From positions 2,884,066-2,948,065 of the forward strand of contig NZ_AP027365.1 of the NCBI RefSeq assembly GCF_030295995.1: a stretch of 64,000 bases of DNA, in the 5' to 3' direction. A model generated the notes under the pieces. That model was not told the DNA's origin, did not search any database, and saw only the letters and a program-made list of their open reading frames with translations. Position numbers and translations under genes: made by a program. The stretch is from Thalassotalea hakodatensis (lineage in GTDB: Bacteria > Pseudomonadota > Gammaproteobacteria > Enterobacterales > Alteromonadaceae). Shown in pieces: positions 15,183-24,541 of the stretch (its first letter is position 1; each line of letters begins with the position of its first letter).

Positions 15183-18170
15183 ATGATGAAACTTAACGGT
15201 ATAAGTGCGGTAATACGCCAGAAACGCAACTTACCTCTTTATGGTGCGGCTTTAGCTGCAATGCTAACAGTACCAGTTCAAGCGGAAGAAAGTGAACAGC
15301 AATCTAAAGCGGATCAAGTCGAAGTAATTGAAGTAACAGGTATTAGAAGTTCATTAGCAAGTGCATTAGCACAAAAACGTTCAGCTGACAGTTTAGTAGA
15401 AATAATTGAAGCTGAAGATATTGGTAAGTTACCTGATCAAAACTTAGCTGAAGTGCTTGAGAATGTTACCGGTATTCAAATTACACGTTCGGCTGGTGTT
15501 GGTACGGGTGTGCAGATACGCGGTACTAATGCAAACCGCACGGAAATTAATGGCGTTTCTACCGTTGGTTCTGGTGCAGGTCGAAGCGGCATTAACTTTG
15601 AAGATGTTTCTGCTTCAATTATTGCAGGTGTTGAGATTATTAAAGCGCCAGAAGCAAAAACCGTTGAAGGTTCAGTTGGTGGAACAATAAACTTAAGAAC
15701 AATTCGTCCACTTCAACTTGATGAAACATTAGCGGCATTTAGAATTCAAGGTGAAGAAAGCAGCCTTTCAACTGACGGTGTAAAACCAAGGCTTTCTGGC
15801 ACTTTTGGCGACAACTGGGATACTGACAACGGCAAAGTAGGGCTCGTTATCAGTGCAAGTTATGCAGAGCAAGATGTCTCAGCATTTCGCCCTCGTGCCG
15901 ATCGTGACAATATTATCGCTGCTGACAGCGGAGCAGCTAGTGCTCAAGATTTTGATTTTTTACCCATTCAGTTTTTAAACCAAGATCAAGACAATTATGA
16001 ATATGAAACACTCAACCTAGTGGGTACCTTAGAATGGGCACCAACTGCAAACACTCGGTTTTGGTTTGATGCCGTTATTAACGATCAAGACAGAAAAGAA
16101 GAAAGTACCAGAGTACAAGCTTCAGGTGTTAGTAGTCTAAATAACATCTCAATACCAAGTGATTTTGAGATGGTTAATTTTGGTACCCTTGATGGCGTTG
16201 ATTTAGGCAGTATTCAAGCCGCAGTAAAAGGCATCATACCTGTAGACTTAGCAGATGACGATGATGATCCGAATTTACGTTTTTCAGGTGATACGAATTC
16301 ACGTGTTACCAAAAGTGAAATCTTCAGTATTGGTGGCGAATGGCAAGGTGAAAGCTTATTTGCGAAAGTTGAGCTTTCAACATCACGTTCAGATTCAACC
16401 AACCCACGGATCAATACTACATTAAACTTTATCAATCCAAATGCGCCATTAGATGCCGGTGGTTCAAATGATAACAGCGTTCCTTTTGCATATGATTTAA
16501 CGGGTGGTTCATTGGCTTTCGGCATTGCTTACGGCGCTGATCATGCACCAACCGTTGCTGATATGCTTAATCCAGAAAATGTGGTGCTTCGTGACGTACA
16601 AATTGCGAATGATCAAACTGAAAATACAGAAGATGCATTGCGTGCTGACTTTACTTATGACCTATATTGGAACGCTATCTCATCGATAGATTTTGGTATT
16701 CGTTACAGCAAAGCAAGCAGTATGACAGATCAAGTTCGGTCAAATCTTGGCCTGCGCTCAATGGATGACAGCCCGAGAGGATCTCTATTTGCTGACATTT
16801 TAACAGCAGGACCAAGTAACTTTGGTGATGCTGATGGTCGCGATTTATTTGTTAAAGACTATTTAATTGTAGATCCTGAGTTAGTGGCCTCTGATCCTGA
16901 TTATGTCTTTGAAACATTAGCTTCAGCTATTCAAGCACATGGCGGTTCAAATCCATTAAACGAACCAACCTCAGGTGTTAGTGCATTTTTTGATATTGAA
17001 GAAACCACTAGTGCTCTTTACGCTCAGTTAAATTTTGAAACTGACTACATTCGCGGTAACTTTGGTCTTCGTTATATTGAAACCGATATAGAATCTTTAG
17101 GTAATTCAATTACTGAAGATGCAAATGGCAATAGTGTTGTTACGCAAGAAACCAAGAAAGGTAACTATGACTTCTTGCTACCACGGGTAAACTTAGTAGC
17201 AGATCTCACCGAAGATGTTATGATGCGCGCCTCATGGGGTAAAGACATTCGTCGTCCTAACTTTAATGACCTATCAACATCCGTAACCTATAGCACTAGT
17301 CCAAATCCAGCTGTTTCGGTCGGTAATCCAGGGTTAGAGCCAGAAGAAGTCACTTCTTTTGATCTCTCAGCAGATTGGTATTTTGCTGAATCTAGTGTGA
17401 TTAGTATTGGTTATTTCCATAAAACCCGTAAAGACTTACATGTTGGTCAACAAGAAGATCCTTTTGAAGATCCAAATACCGGCTATCGCGACACAACAGG
17501 TCCAGATTGTGAACAAGGCGGTACTTGGAACCCAATTGCTGACGTTAATGTATTTGGCCCTAGTGGTGGTGTAGGGGTTTGTGTACCTTGGTCAACAACC
17601 ATTAATGATACTGCTGAAACAACACAAGAAGGTATTGAAATGGCCATTCAATATGACCTTTCAAGCTTTGAAGAAGAACTTGGTTGGGCATCTGGTTTTG
17701 GCTTCCTTGCTAACTATACCATTCAAAAATTCTCTGGTGGTGAATCTGTAGATAGCGCTACAAGTAGAGCAAATGCAGTATTTGCAGCAACGACAGGTAT
17801 CAGTGATATTGAGGTGTCAGCAAAACAATCGCTAATCGATTTATCTGAAAACGCATACAACTTCACTTTGTATTACGAAAAATATGACCTTTCTGCCAGA
17901 ATGCGTTACACATGGCGTGAAGCATATCGTTCTACAGATTTCGGTAGTACAAGTAGCTTCCCATGGGGTTTTCCTGTAGTACAAGAAGACAGAGGACAAC
18001 TTAATGCAAGCATAAACTACAATGTTAATGAGCAATTAAATATTGGCATTGAAGCTGTAAACCTTACTAAATCTGACATTAAGCAATCATGTGTCAGTGA
18101 AGGCGCACTATTATGCTACCAAGGTTTAACAGACCGCCGTATTACTTTCGGTGCAAGTTATAAATTCTAA
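15183..18170 (+). CDS. TonB-dependent receptor (alginate locus, first)
   Basis: An outer-membrane active-transport receptor of 995 residues. The start is ATG 15183 or 15186; GGGAG at 15175-15179 favours them over the TTG at 15171. After the signal peptide (ending VQAEE) come a TonB-box-like VEVIEVTG and the plug domain (LPDQNLAEVLENVTGIQI, VQIRGTNANRTEING). A 22-strand barrel follows, ending RRITFGASYKF. It belongs to the large TonB-dependent receptors that take up carbohydrate oligomers in marine bacteria. Neighbouring alginate enzymes imply alginate oligosaccharides as substrate. A candidate GntR operator sits in its promoter and a strong terminator follows. Confidence 0.92.
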   Translation: MMKLNGISAVIRQKRNLPLYGAALAAMLTVPVQAEESEQQSKADQVEVIEVTGIRSSLASALAQKRSADSLVEIIEAEDIGKLPDQNLAEVLENVTGIQITRSAGVGTGVQIRGTNANRTEINGVSTVGSGAGRSGINFEDVSASIIAGVEIIKAPEAKTVEGSVGGTINLRTIRPLQLDETLAAFRIQGEESSLSTDGVKPRLSGTFGDNWDTDNGKVGLVISASYAEQDVSAFRPRADRDNIIAADSGAASAQDFDFLPIQFLNQDQDNYEYETLNLVGTLEWAPTANTRFWFDAVINDQDRKEESTRVQASGVSSLNNISIPSDFEMVNFGTLDGVDLGSIQAAVKGIIPVDLADDDDDPNLRFSGDTNSRVTKSEIFSIGGEWQGESLFAKVELSTSRSDSTNPRINTTLNFINPNAPLDAGGSNDNSVPFAYDLTGGSLAFGIAYGADHAPTVADMLNPENVVLRDVQIANDQTENTEDALRADFTYDLYWNAISSIDFGIRYSKASSMTDQVRSNLGLRSMDDSPRGSLFADILTAGPSNFGDADGRDLFVKDYLIVDPELVASDPDYVFETLASAIQAHGGSNPLNEPTSGVSAFFDIEETTSALYAQLNFETDYIRGNFGLRYIETDIESLGNSITEDANGNSVVTQETKKGNYDFLLPRVNLVADLTEDVMMRASWGKDIRRPNFNDLSTSVTYSTSPNPAVSVGNPGLEPEEVTSFDLSADWYFAESSVISIGYFHKTRKDLHVGQQEDPFEDPNTGYRDTTGPDCEQGGTWNPIADVNVFGPSGGVGVCVPWSTTINDTAETTQEGIEMAIQYDLSSFEEELGWASGFGFLANYTIQKFSGGESVDSATSRANAVFAATTGISDIEVSAKQSLIDLSENAYNFTLYYEKYDLSARMRYTWREAYRSTDFGSTSSFPWGFPVVQEDRGQLNASINYNVNEQLNIGIEAVNLTKSDIKQSCVSEGALLCYQGLTDRRITFGASYKF

Positions 18171-18184
18171 ATAAAACGAACGTA

Positions 18185-18211
18185 AAGGCCTTCAACAAGA
18201 AGGCCTTTTTT
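18185..18211 (+). terminator. Rho-independent terminator after the first receptor
   Basis: Perfect arms AAGGCCTTC (18185-18193) and GAAGGCCTT (18199-18207) with loop AACAA, followed by TTTT. It lies 14 bases after the receptor stop. Confidence 0.9.
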
Positions 18212-18255
18212 ATAGCAGTGCTCAAGTTATTAACCTCATTTATTTTTTACTTCAC

Positions 18256-18524
18256 TAGAGCGTGTTGATCTTTGTTGTTTGAGTTTTGTTCAAAGTAAAC
18301 GCCTTCTGATCGCGGTACTTGGATTCTTGCATAGTCATTCTATGGTTAATTCAAGTAACAAAGAGCAGGAGGCGTTTAGTTGAACCCTTCGGGCAGCACC
18401 TATTTGGCATTTCTACTATGTTATCGCTTGATTTGAGTAGAATAACTACACGGCACAAGCTCTTCCTTGTATAAATACCAAACAAATTGCTGCAAAAACA
18501 AACATGAAAGATCAACACGCTCTA
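18256..18524. mobile_element. MITE-like element with 18-base terminal inverted repeats (family A)
   Basis: TAGAGCGTGTTGATCTTT (18256-18273) and AAAGATCAACACGCTCTA (18507-18524) are perfect inverted repeats bounding 269 bases with no transposase. Inside is a long imperfect hairpin with paired segments AAACGCCT/AGGCGTTT (18297-18304, 18370-18377), TACTTG/CAAGTA (18316-18321, 18352-18357) and CATAG/CTATG (18330-18334, 18340-18344). The ends carry TA, a possible target duplication. The element separates the receptor terminator from the SDR gene and ends 15 bases before that gene's start, so it may supply or alter its promoter. A degenerate relative lies at 51263-51415. Confidence 0.8.
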
Positions 18525-18539
18525 ATTAAGGAAATATTT

Positions 18540-19286
18540 ATGTCTGATGGTCGCAAGGTAGTCGTCATTACTGGCGGCGGTAGAGATATTGGTAAAGCCT
18601 GTGCAATTGATTTTGCCAAACAAGGGGCAAAAATTCTATTTACCTATCATTCAAGTAAAGACAGTGCTATGCAAGTTGTTGATGAAATCACTCAGCTAGG
18701 TAGTGAAGCCATCGCGATAAAAGCGGATTTAACACAACCTGACGCAGTCAACCTCGTTGTTCAGCAGGCTGTTGACACTTATGGTCGTATTGATACATTA
18801 GTGCACGTATCAGGCGGACTAATAGATCGCGTAAAACTCAGTGAAATGTCCCTTGAACACTGGAATAACGTTATGTCAGTGAATTTGACCTCATTATTTA
18901 TGATGTCGAAGGCATGTATCCCACATATGCCTGCTGGTAGCTCTATTATCACCTTTGCCTCTCAAGCAGGCCGAGACGGTGGTGGACCTGGTGCTGTAGC
19001 CTATGCAACATCAAAAGGTGCTGTGATGTCATTTACCCGAGGTTTAGCGAAAGAATTAGGGCCAGATATTAGAGTTAATTGTGTCTGCCCAGGCATGATA
19101 AGTACTGGGTTTCATGATACGTTTACTAAAGACGATGTACGTGAAAATGTCGCCAACGCTACCGCCATTAAACGAGAAGGACAGGCAGATGAAGTGGCTA
19201 AATTGGTAACGTTCCTTTCAAGCCAAAACGCTAGTTACATGACTGGAAACTGTGTTGATATTAATGGTGGAATTTTATTCTCATAG
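18540..19286 (+). CDS. SDR oxidoreductase, candidate DEH reductase
   Basis: A 248-residue classical short-chain dehydrogenase. The cofactor motif is VVVITGGGRDIGKA, the catalytic pair is in AYATSKG (YxxxK), and DINGGILFS closes the protein. An in-frame ATG at 18504 lies inside the MITE end and is rejected; AAGGA at 18528-18532 supports the ATG at 18540. In alginate-eating bacteria an SDR can reduce 4-deoxy-L-erythro-5-hexoseulose uronate (DEH) to KDG, as in Sphingomonas A1. The place between a receptor and the catabolic genes suggests that role. The 3-hydroxyisobutyrate-dehydrogenase-like gene at 29139 is a rival candidate. Confidence 0.88.
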   Translation: MSDGRKVVVITGGGRDIGKACAIDFAKQGAKILFTYHSSKDSAMQVVDEITQLGSEAIAIKADLTQPDAVNLVVQQAVDTYGRIDTLVHVSGGLIDRVKLSEMSLEHWNNVMSVNLTSLFMMSKACIPHMPAGSSIITFASQAGRDGGGPGAVAYATSKGAVMSFTRGLAKELGPDIRVNCVCPGMISTGFHDTFTKDDVRENVANATAIKREGQADEVAKLVTFLSSQNASYMTGNCVDINGGILFS

Positions 19287-19329
19287 CATTTGTTAGAATG
19301 GTAGCAAAAAAGCTGGTGTTTTTATCAAA

Positions 19330-20160
19330 TTAACGCATGTTGGTTGGATTTGATAAATTAACACCTTTTACCATAAAAATATCATCGAATGCCAGCCCAC
19401 CATTTCCATAAGGTTGTTCAAGTGGGCCAGTATTACAATTAGCCAAAAAGCTAATTAACGGTTGCTCTCGTTGCATACGAAAGTCAGCTTTTTCATACAC
19501 CAAGGTTTGTTTGACAAACTCACCACCTTGCACATAAACACGATATGTTTGTCCACCGTGTATTTTTAAAGCATTATTGACCACATACCAAATTTGATAC
19601 CATTGTTTCGCTACTAACGGCTTAGCGTCACGTTGTTGGCTATAATATTGAATATTATCGTATTGGCGGTATTTATCATTACTGGATATCTTAACCATTA
19701 ATGCGCCAGTATTTTTATAACCATTAGATTCTGCTTTATCAGTAACTCTTAATGTTGGCTCAAAGGCATTATATCCGGCTTTTACAATTTCTTCTGACGT
19801 TAAGTTACTTAATCCAAAAGCATGATTATTTGGAAAACGTTCAACCTGTATGCGAGTATAAAACGTGAAGGTTTCGCCCACATTAACAGGTACCGGTAAC
19901 GCTTTAAACGTTAACGCCTTTCGATTACCAATAACACCATCTTTTGCTGGTTTTTTAATTAAGTAATGATTATCTTTTTCACGTCGGATTTCAGTTATTT
20001 GTGGGTTTTCTATAAACGGTTTTGCATTATTTTGTGTATCAACTTTATACCAATTAATGAGACCTTGTTCAAAATCATCAACTAACAACCACGTACTGTG
20101 CTGCGACGTTGCACAGGCACTTAAAGTACTAAAACAGCAGACAATGGCAAACTTTCTCAT
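19330..20160 (-). CDS. Lipoprotein with jelly-roll-like fold, unknown function
   Basis: A 276-residue lipoprotein (signal MRKFAIVCCFSTLSAC; lipobox LSAC). The ATG at 20160 is chosen over GTG at 20169 because AGGTG sits 6 bases before it. The mature part begins WLLVDDFEQGLINWY and ends GGLAFDDIFMVKG, a start/end pattern seen in concanavalin-like carbohydrate-binding or lyase domains. I do not recognise a known lyase family or catalytic motif. It is the last gene of the alginate catabolic run, 72 bases after the aldolase gene. Binding or cutting of alginate oligomers at the outer membrane is possible but unproven. Confidence 0.75.
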   Translation of the reverse strand: MRKFAIVCCFSTLSACATSQHSTWLLVDDFEQGLINWYKVDTQNNAKPFIENPQITEIRREKDNHYLIKKPAKDGVIGNRKALTFKALPVPVNVGETFTFYTRIQVERFPNNHAFGLSNLTSEEIVKAGYNAFEPTLRVTDKAESNGYKNTGALMVKISSNDKYRQYDNIQYYSQQRDAKPLVAKQWYQIWYVVNNALKIHGGQTYRVYVQGGEFVKQTLVYEKADFRMQREQPLISFLANCNTGPLEQPYGNGGLAFDDIFMVKGVNLSNPTNMR

Positions 20161-20241
20161 TGCAAGCACCTAAATCGATATTGAGCACCCGTCAATTGAA
20201 TTATCATATACAGGCACTCATAATTGACCTTAAATCACACG

Positions 20242-21312
20242 CTAAATATTTCTATTGATACAATTAAGATCAGAAAACGTTTGCTCTAGTCGATCTACCA
20301 TGCTTAATTCAGCTTGGCGTAGCCAAACACGAGGGTCATAATATTTTTTATTGGGTTTGTCTTGACCTTCAGGGTTCCCTATTTGAGACGTTAAGTAATC
20401 ACGATGCGTTGCATAGTAATTTTTTACCCCTGCCCAAGTCGCCCATTGCGTATCTGTATCAATATTCATTTTCACGACACCGTAGCTTATTGATTCACGA
20501 ATATCTTTTAGCTCTGAACCAGAGCCACCATGAAAAACAAAATCTAACGGCTTAGTAGATAAATTAAATTTTTCAGCCACATACGCTTGTGAATTTTTTA
20601 AAATAACCGGCGTTAATTGCACGTTACCCGGTTTGTACACACCATGCACATTGCCAAATGAAGCTGCAATGGTAAATTGCTCACTGACTTGGCTTAATTT
20701 ATCAAAAGCATAAGCAACATCTTCTGGTTGGGTGTAAAGCGCAGAATTATCAAGGTGGCTATTATCTACGCCATCTTCTTCACCACCTGTACAGCCTAAC
20801 TCGATTTCTAAGGTCATGCCCAACGTTTTCATACGAACCAAATATTCGGCGCACACAGCAATATTATCTTCTAAAAGTTCCGCAGATAAATCAATCATGT
20901 GTGAGCTAAACAGCGGCTTTCCTGTTTGTGCATAAAACGACACAGAGGCGTCAAGTAACCCGTCTATCCAAGGTAATAAATTACGCGCTGCATGATCAGT
21001 ATGTAGCATGACGGCTACGCCATAGAACTCGGCCATTTGATGAACATATTTAGCTGCAGCTATCGCACCTTGAATGGCTGCTTGGTGCCCTTCTAACTTG
21101 ATACCTTTACCAACAAAAAAGCCTGCACCACCATGAGATAATTGAATAATAATCGGTGATTGAGCTTTGGCAGCAGCTTCTAAGCACGCATTGATAGATG
21201 ATGTACTTACTACATTTACTGCCGGTAAAGCATATTGTTCTGCTTTTGCCTGAGCAAATACTTGTTGAACTTGCGATCCGGTGATCACGCCAGGAGCAAT
21301 TTTCATTGTCAT
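20242..21312 (-). CDS. fbaA: Class II fructose-bisphosphate aldolase
   Basis: A zinc-dependent aldolase of 356 residues, close to E. coli FbaA (358). It joins dihydroxyacetone phosphate and glyceraldehyde 3-phosphate, or cleaves fructose 1,6-bisphosphate. Zinc ligands are visible in HTDHAA (H107), GNVHGVY and VFHGGSGS, and the class IIA loop ELGCTGGEEDGVDN is intact. AAGGAAAT lies before the start. The gene follows eda by only 3 bases, within the alginate catabolic run. Alginate yields pyruvate and glyceraldehyde 3-phosphate, so an aldolase here fits gluconeogenesis. Whether it is the cell's only FBP aldolase or a second copy cannot be told from this window. Confidence 0.93.
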   Translation of the reverse strand: MTMKIAPGVITGSQVQQVFAQAKAEQYALPAVNVVSTSSINACLEAAAKAQSPIIIQLSHGGAGFFVGKGIKLEGHQAAIQGAIAAAKYVHQMAEFYGVAVMLHTDHAARNLLPWIDGLLDASVSFYAQTGKPLFSSHMIDLSAELLEDNIAVCAEYLVRMKTLGMTLEIELGCTGGEEDGVDNSHLDNSALYTQPEDVAYAFDKLSQVSEQFTIAASFGNVHGVYKPGNVQLTPVILKNSQAYVAEKFNLSTKPLDFVFHGGSGSELKDIRESISYGVVKMNIDTDTQWATWAGVKNYYATHRDYLTSQIGNPEGQDKPNKKYYDPRVWLRQAELSMVDRLEQTFSDLNCINRNI

Positions 21313-21315
21313 GAG

Positions 21316-21933
21316 TTATTTATTTCCTTCACTGCACGCATCTGTTATGGCTTGCCAATTCCCTTGTTCAACCCAGTCTTTCTTCGCAACCCAAGTACCA
21401 CCAACAGCAAACACATTGTTAAGTGACAAGTAGTCAGGTTTATTGTCGAGAGTTACCCCCCCTGTTGGGCAAAAACTAATATCAGGAAACACCGATGAGA
21501 TTGCAGACAAAAATTTAGCGCCACCTGATAATTCAGCTGGAAAAAGCTTCATTTCGGTGTAGCCGAACTCACGTGCCAGTAAAATTTCACCGGTATTCGA
21601 CACGCCAGGTAAAACCGGCAAGTTACAATCAGCTAAATCATTTAATAATCGATCTGAAACAGCTGGCGTGATAATAAAATCTGAACCTGCCGCAATCGCT
21701 TTTTCCAAAATATCTTTATTCGTTACTGTACCAGCTCCAACAATCAACTCTGGCAATGCTGATTTAATGGCACTTAACGCTGCTAAAGATGCTTCCGTTC
21801 TTAATACAACTTCTACCAATGTTAAGCCTGCTTCAGACATAGCTTTAGCTATACTCACGCCTTCTTCTGGCGTTGATGCTTGAATAATGGGTAATAATGT
21901 TTGTGTTCCCATCAAAGATGAAAAGGATGTCAT
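21316..21933 (-). CDS. eda: 2-dehydro-3-deoxy-phosphogluconate (KDPG) aldolase
   Basis: This enzyme splits KDPG into pyruvate and glyceraldehyde 3-phosphate, the last step from alginate to central metabolism. It is a class I aldolase of 205 residues from the chosen start MTSFSSLMGTQT at 21933. The Schiff-base lysine is K129 (EMKLFPAE), with E41 and R45 (VEVVLRTE) in the active site. The frame is open back to 22014, but that stretch overlaps kdgK and is not conserved in the family. With the chosen start the gap to kdgK is 10 bases. Confidence 0.94.
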   Translation of the reverse strand: MTSFSSLMGTQTLLPIIQASTPEEGVSIAKAMSEAGLTLVEVVLRTEASLAALSAIKSALPELIVGAGTVTNKDILEKAIAAGSDFIITPAVSDRLLNDLADCNLPVLPGVSNTGEILLAREFGYTEMKLFPAELSGGAKFLSAISSVFPDISFCPTGGVTLDNKPDYLSLNNVFAVGGTWVAKKDWVEQGNWQAITDACSEGNK

Positions 21934-21943
21934 GGTAATAAAC

Positions 21944-22873
21944 CTATAAAAATGAATTAAAGCGTGATGAGAAAGCTGATGATTCAACAATCGCACCAGG
22001 GTGTTGAATGACAAAACCAGCCACCTGGTTGGCTAATTCAACAGATTTCGTAATAGAGTGTCCTGCCATACGAGCACCAAGGTAACCACCATTGAAAGAG
22101 TCGCCTGCTGATGTAGTATCCACCACTTGCTTAACCGGCGTAACATCAACAATATTTTGGCCTGTAGATGACAAGCAATACACATTCTTTTCACCATTTT
22201 TGACCACTAACTCTTGATAATGATATTGCTCAAAAAAACTGATCACACCGTGAATATCGTTAATGTCAAATATTGCTGCAAAGTCATCAACGCCAGGTAA
22301 TAAAATATCCGAGGCCTCAAAAGCGAGTAAAAATTGGGCTTGTGCCTCTGCTTTCGTCGCCCACAACTTGGGGCGATAATTTAAGTCAAAGGCAATTTTT
22401 ACACCTGCCGCTTTAAGTTCAGCAATACATTGCCAAAACTTATCGCGACTCTCAGGGCGAACGACACCTAATGAAATACCACTAAAAAAGAAGATGTCCC
22501 CTTTGCTTAGTTGTTTCGTTATGTCTTCATTGATGAAGTCCATCACAGTTCTAGCTGCCGAATTGTCCCGCCAATAGGTGAAGCTACGTTCACCGTATTG
22601 ATCAAGTTGAATCGCGTATAAACCAGGAATCTTTGTTTCAGAGCGAAAGACATAATCAGTACTTAGGTATTCATCTTGAAAGTACTTCACCATGTTTTCA
22701 CTAAAATGGTCTTGGCCAACGGCAGTCACTAAGTTGACATTAGTGTTAGGAAACAATCTTTTTAAATACACTGCGGTATTAAAAACATCTCCGGCGAACG
22801 ACTGCTTCATGGTCATTGATGAGGTATGCATCAACTCAATCATACATTCGCCGAATAAAAAAATGTTTTTCAT
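21944..22873 (-). CDS. kdgK: 2-keto-3-deoxygluconate kinase
   Basis: A PfkB-family sugar kinase of 309 residues that phosphorylates KDG to KDPG using ATP. The PfkB signature DTTSAGDSFNGGYLGARMAG carries the catalytic aspartate. The N-terminal substrate part (FGECMIELMH, AGDVFNTAVYLKRL) matches KDG kinases. It lies 3 bases after the MFS transporter gene and 10 before eda, in pathway order. Confidence 0.94.
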   Translation of the reverse strand: MKNIFLFGECMIELMHTSSMTMKQSFAGDVFNTAVYLKRLFPNTNVNLVTAVGQDHFSENMVKYFQDEYLSTDYVFRSETKIPGLYAIQLDQYGERSFTYWRDNSAARTVMDFINEDITKQLSKGDIFFFSGISLGVVRPESRDKFWQCIAELKAAGVKIAFDLNYRPKLWATKAEAQAQFLLAFEASDILLPGVDDFAAIFDINDIHGVISFFEQYHYQELVVKNGEKNVYCLSSTGQNIVDVTPVKQVVDTTSAGDSFNGGYLGARMAGHSITKSVELANQVAGFVIQHPGAIVESSAFSSRFNSFL

Positions 22874-22876
22874 TGG

Positions 22877-24184
22877 TTATGCCTTGGTTATTTTTTTCAA
22901 TGGTTCGACTTTAGGGATCAGGATCCAAATGGCTGCCATTGCAATAACAGCTAACGAAGCTCCAATGACAAAAGCTGGTGTATAATTACCGTCTGCAGTT
23001 AAATAAGGAACAAGAGAGGTTAAACCAACAGCACCTAATTTCGCCGCCATTCCAGAAAAACCCGCTAAAGTCCCAACAGCCTTTTTCCCTAATAAATCAC
23101 TCGGTAGCGTTTGTACATTACCAATGGCAGTTTGAAAGCCAAAGAGAATCACTGCCATTATAAGTACCGCTGTTACCGGTTCACCCGGATCCGCCATTGC
23201 TAACAACGAAGGCAACATAATTAAGCAACCTAAAGTGATGGTTAATTTACGCGTTTTGTCTGTGTTCCAACCCGCTTTTAATCTGTTTTGCGCTAATAGG
23301 CCACCAAACCAAGCACCAAACATTGCGCCTACATAAGGCACCCAACCATAAATACCAATCGATTTAACATCCATGGCATAAACTTCGTTCAAGTAAATAG
23401 GGATCCAAAAAACGAATAACCACCAAATAGGGTCAATCGCAGCAGACGCAATAATAACGCCCCAACTTTGTTTTCTTGAAAGTAGCTCCCCCGTTGACGG
23501 GTTGTACTCTTCTTCCTCTTCGCTTCCTTCGCTTATGTCGGAACGACGTTGACCCGTTAAAATATATGCTTTTTCTTCTTCCGAAATCCAAGGATGAGAA
23601 CCCGGTGGCGATTTCACAAGTACTAACCAAGGTACTAACCATAACAGGCCTACAGCACCAACAATAACAAACACCATTTGCCAACTAAAATATACCGTTA
23701 AAAAGGCAATCAATGGAATTGCAATAATACCGCCAATAGCAGCACCAGAATTAAAAATTCCTTGCGCTAAAGCACGTTCTTTCGTTGGAAACCATTCAGC
23801 ATTACCTTTGGTAGCACCGGGCCAATTACCAGCCTCTGCCACACCTAAGATGGCTCGAAAAATACTAAAAGACAGCACACCTTGAGCAAATGCATGAGCA
23901 ATTGTCGCTAATGACCAAACACCTATCGATAATACAAAACCGATACGCGTACCAATCCAATCAAATATTTTGCCGAATATTGCTTGACCAAAGGCATAAG
24001 CAAACACAAAGACAATAGAAATATTCGCGTATATTTGCTTGCGTTCCAACGATGATTTTTCTGGAAAAAGATCTTCCACGATGTCTGGCCATAAAACACT
24101 TAGTGCCTGACGATCAATGTAATTAATGATAGTTGCAAGCGCGATTAACGCGATTACCCACCAGCGTAATCCTTTAATTTTCAT
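22877..24184 (-). CDS. MFS transporter, hexuronate/DEH uptake candidate
   Basis: An inner-membrane carrier of 435 residues with 12 predicted helices, in the anion:cation symporter group that includes ExuT and GudP. The start NYIDRQALSVLWPDI and the segment GVAEAGNWPGATKGNAEWFP are typical of that group. A charged loop (EGSEEEEEYNPSTGE) lies in the middle. Surrounded by KdgF, KdgK and Eda genes, it probably imports unsaturated uronate or DEH from the periplasm. It overlaps the kdgF stop by one base (TAATG), implying coupled translation. Confidence 0.9.
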   Translation of the reverse strand: MKIKGLRWWVIALIALATIINYIDRQALSVLWPDIVEDLFPEKSSLERKQIYANISIVFVFAYAFGQAIFGKIFDWIGTRIGFVLSIGVWSLATIAHAFAQGVLSFSIFRAILGVAEAGNWPGATKGNAEWFPTKERALAQGIFNSGAAIGGIIAIPLIAFLTVYFSWQMVFVIVGAVGLLWLVPWLVLVKSPPGSHPWISEEEKAYILTGQRRSDISEGSEEEEEYNPSTGELLSRKQSWGVIIASAAIDPIWWLFVFWIPIYLNEVYAMDVKSIGIYGWVPYVGAMFGAWFGGLLAQNRLKAGWNTDKTRKLTITLGCLIMLPSLLAMADPGEPVTAVLIMAVILFGFQTAIGNVQTLPSDLLGKKAVGTLAGFSGMAAKLGAVGLTSLVPYLTADGNYTPAFVIGASLAVIAMAAIWILIPKVEPLKKITKA

Positions 24185-24528
24185 TATAAATCCTCCACAA
24201 AATCTTCACGCGCAGGGCTAAACGTGTCGATTAAAATACCACCTGTAGGACAAGTAGCGCCGTGATCAGCATGAGGAGGGATATAACAACTGTCGCCCGC
24301 CTTTAAAACTTTCGTTACACCCGCAATATTAAAATGAAATTCACCTTCTACAACATAGGTAACTTGAGAATGACGGTGAGCATGATTATAGCCAATCGCC
24401 CCTTTTTCAAACCAAATTTTAACAGCCATTAACTCGTGGTTATAGCCAAGCATTTGACGTTTTAATCCACCACCGATATCTTCAATTTCGGTTTCGTTGC
24501 CAAATGAAAAGTGGGCACTTTCGCTCAT
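24184..24528 (-). CDS. kdgF: KdgF-type cupin, uronate-linearising enzyme
   Basis: A 114-residue cupin. KdgF proteins convert 4,5-unsaturated galacturonate or mannuronate/guluronate monomers to the linear ketone form (DEH). Metal-binding residues are seen at H49 and H51 (GYNHAHRHSQ), Q55 and a later histidine (PPHADHG, H86/H89). The start is ATG 24528, preceded by AGGAA; the longer open frame to 24639 runs into the PL17 gene and is rejected. The gene sits between the exolyase that makes the monomers and the carrier that probably imports them or their product. Confidence 0.92.
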   Translation of the reverse strand: MSESAHFSFGNETEIEDIGGGLKRQMLGYNHELMAVKIWFEKGAIGYNHAHRHSQVTYVVEGEFHFNIAGVTKVLKAGDSCYIPPHADHGATCPTGGILIDTFSPAREDFVEDL

Positions 24529-24541
24529 AATAATTCCTGCC

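Noticed and set aside
18504-18540. Upstream ATG giving a longer SDR protein
   Set aside because: It lies in the MITE terminal repeat; the ATG at 18540 has its own ribosome site and gives the normal SDR N-terminus.
19310-19372. Long imperfect hairpin across the SDR and lipoprotein 3' ends as terminator
   Set aside because: The arms (TTATCAAAT/ATTTGATAA) pair but the stem is interrupted and no clean T-run follows.
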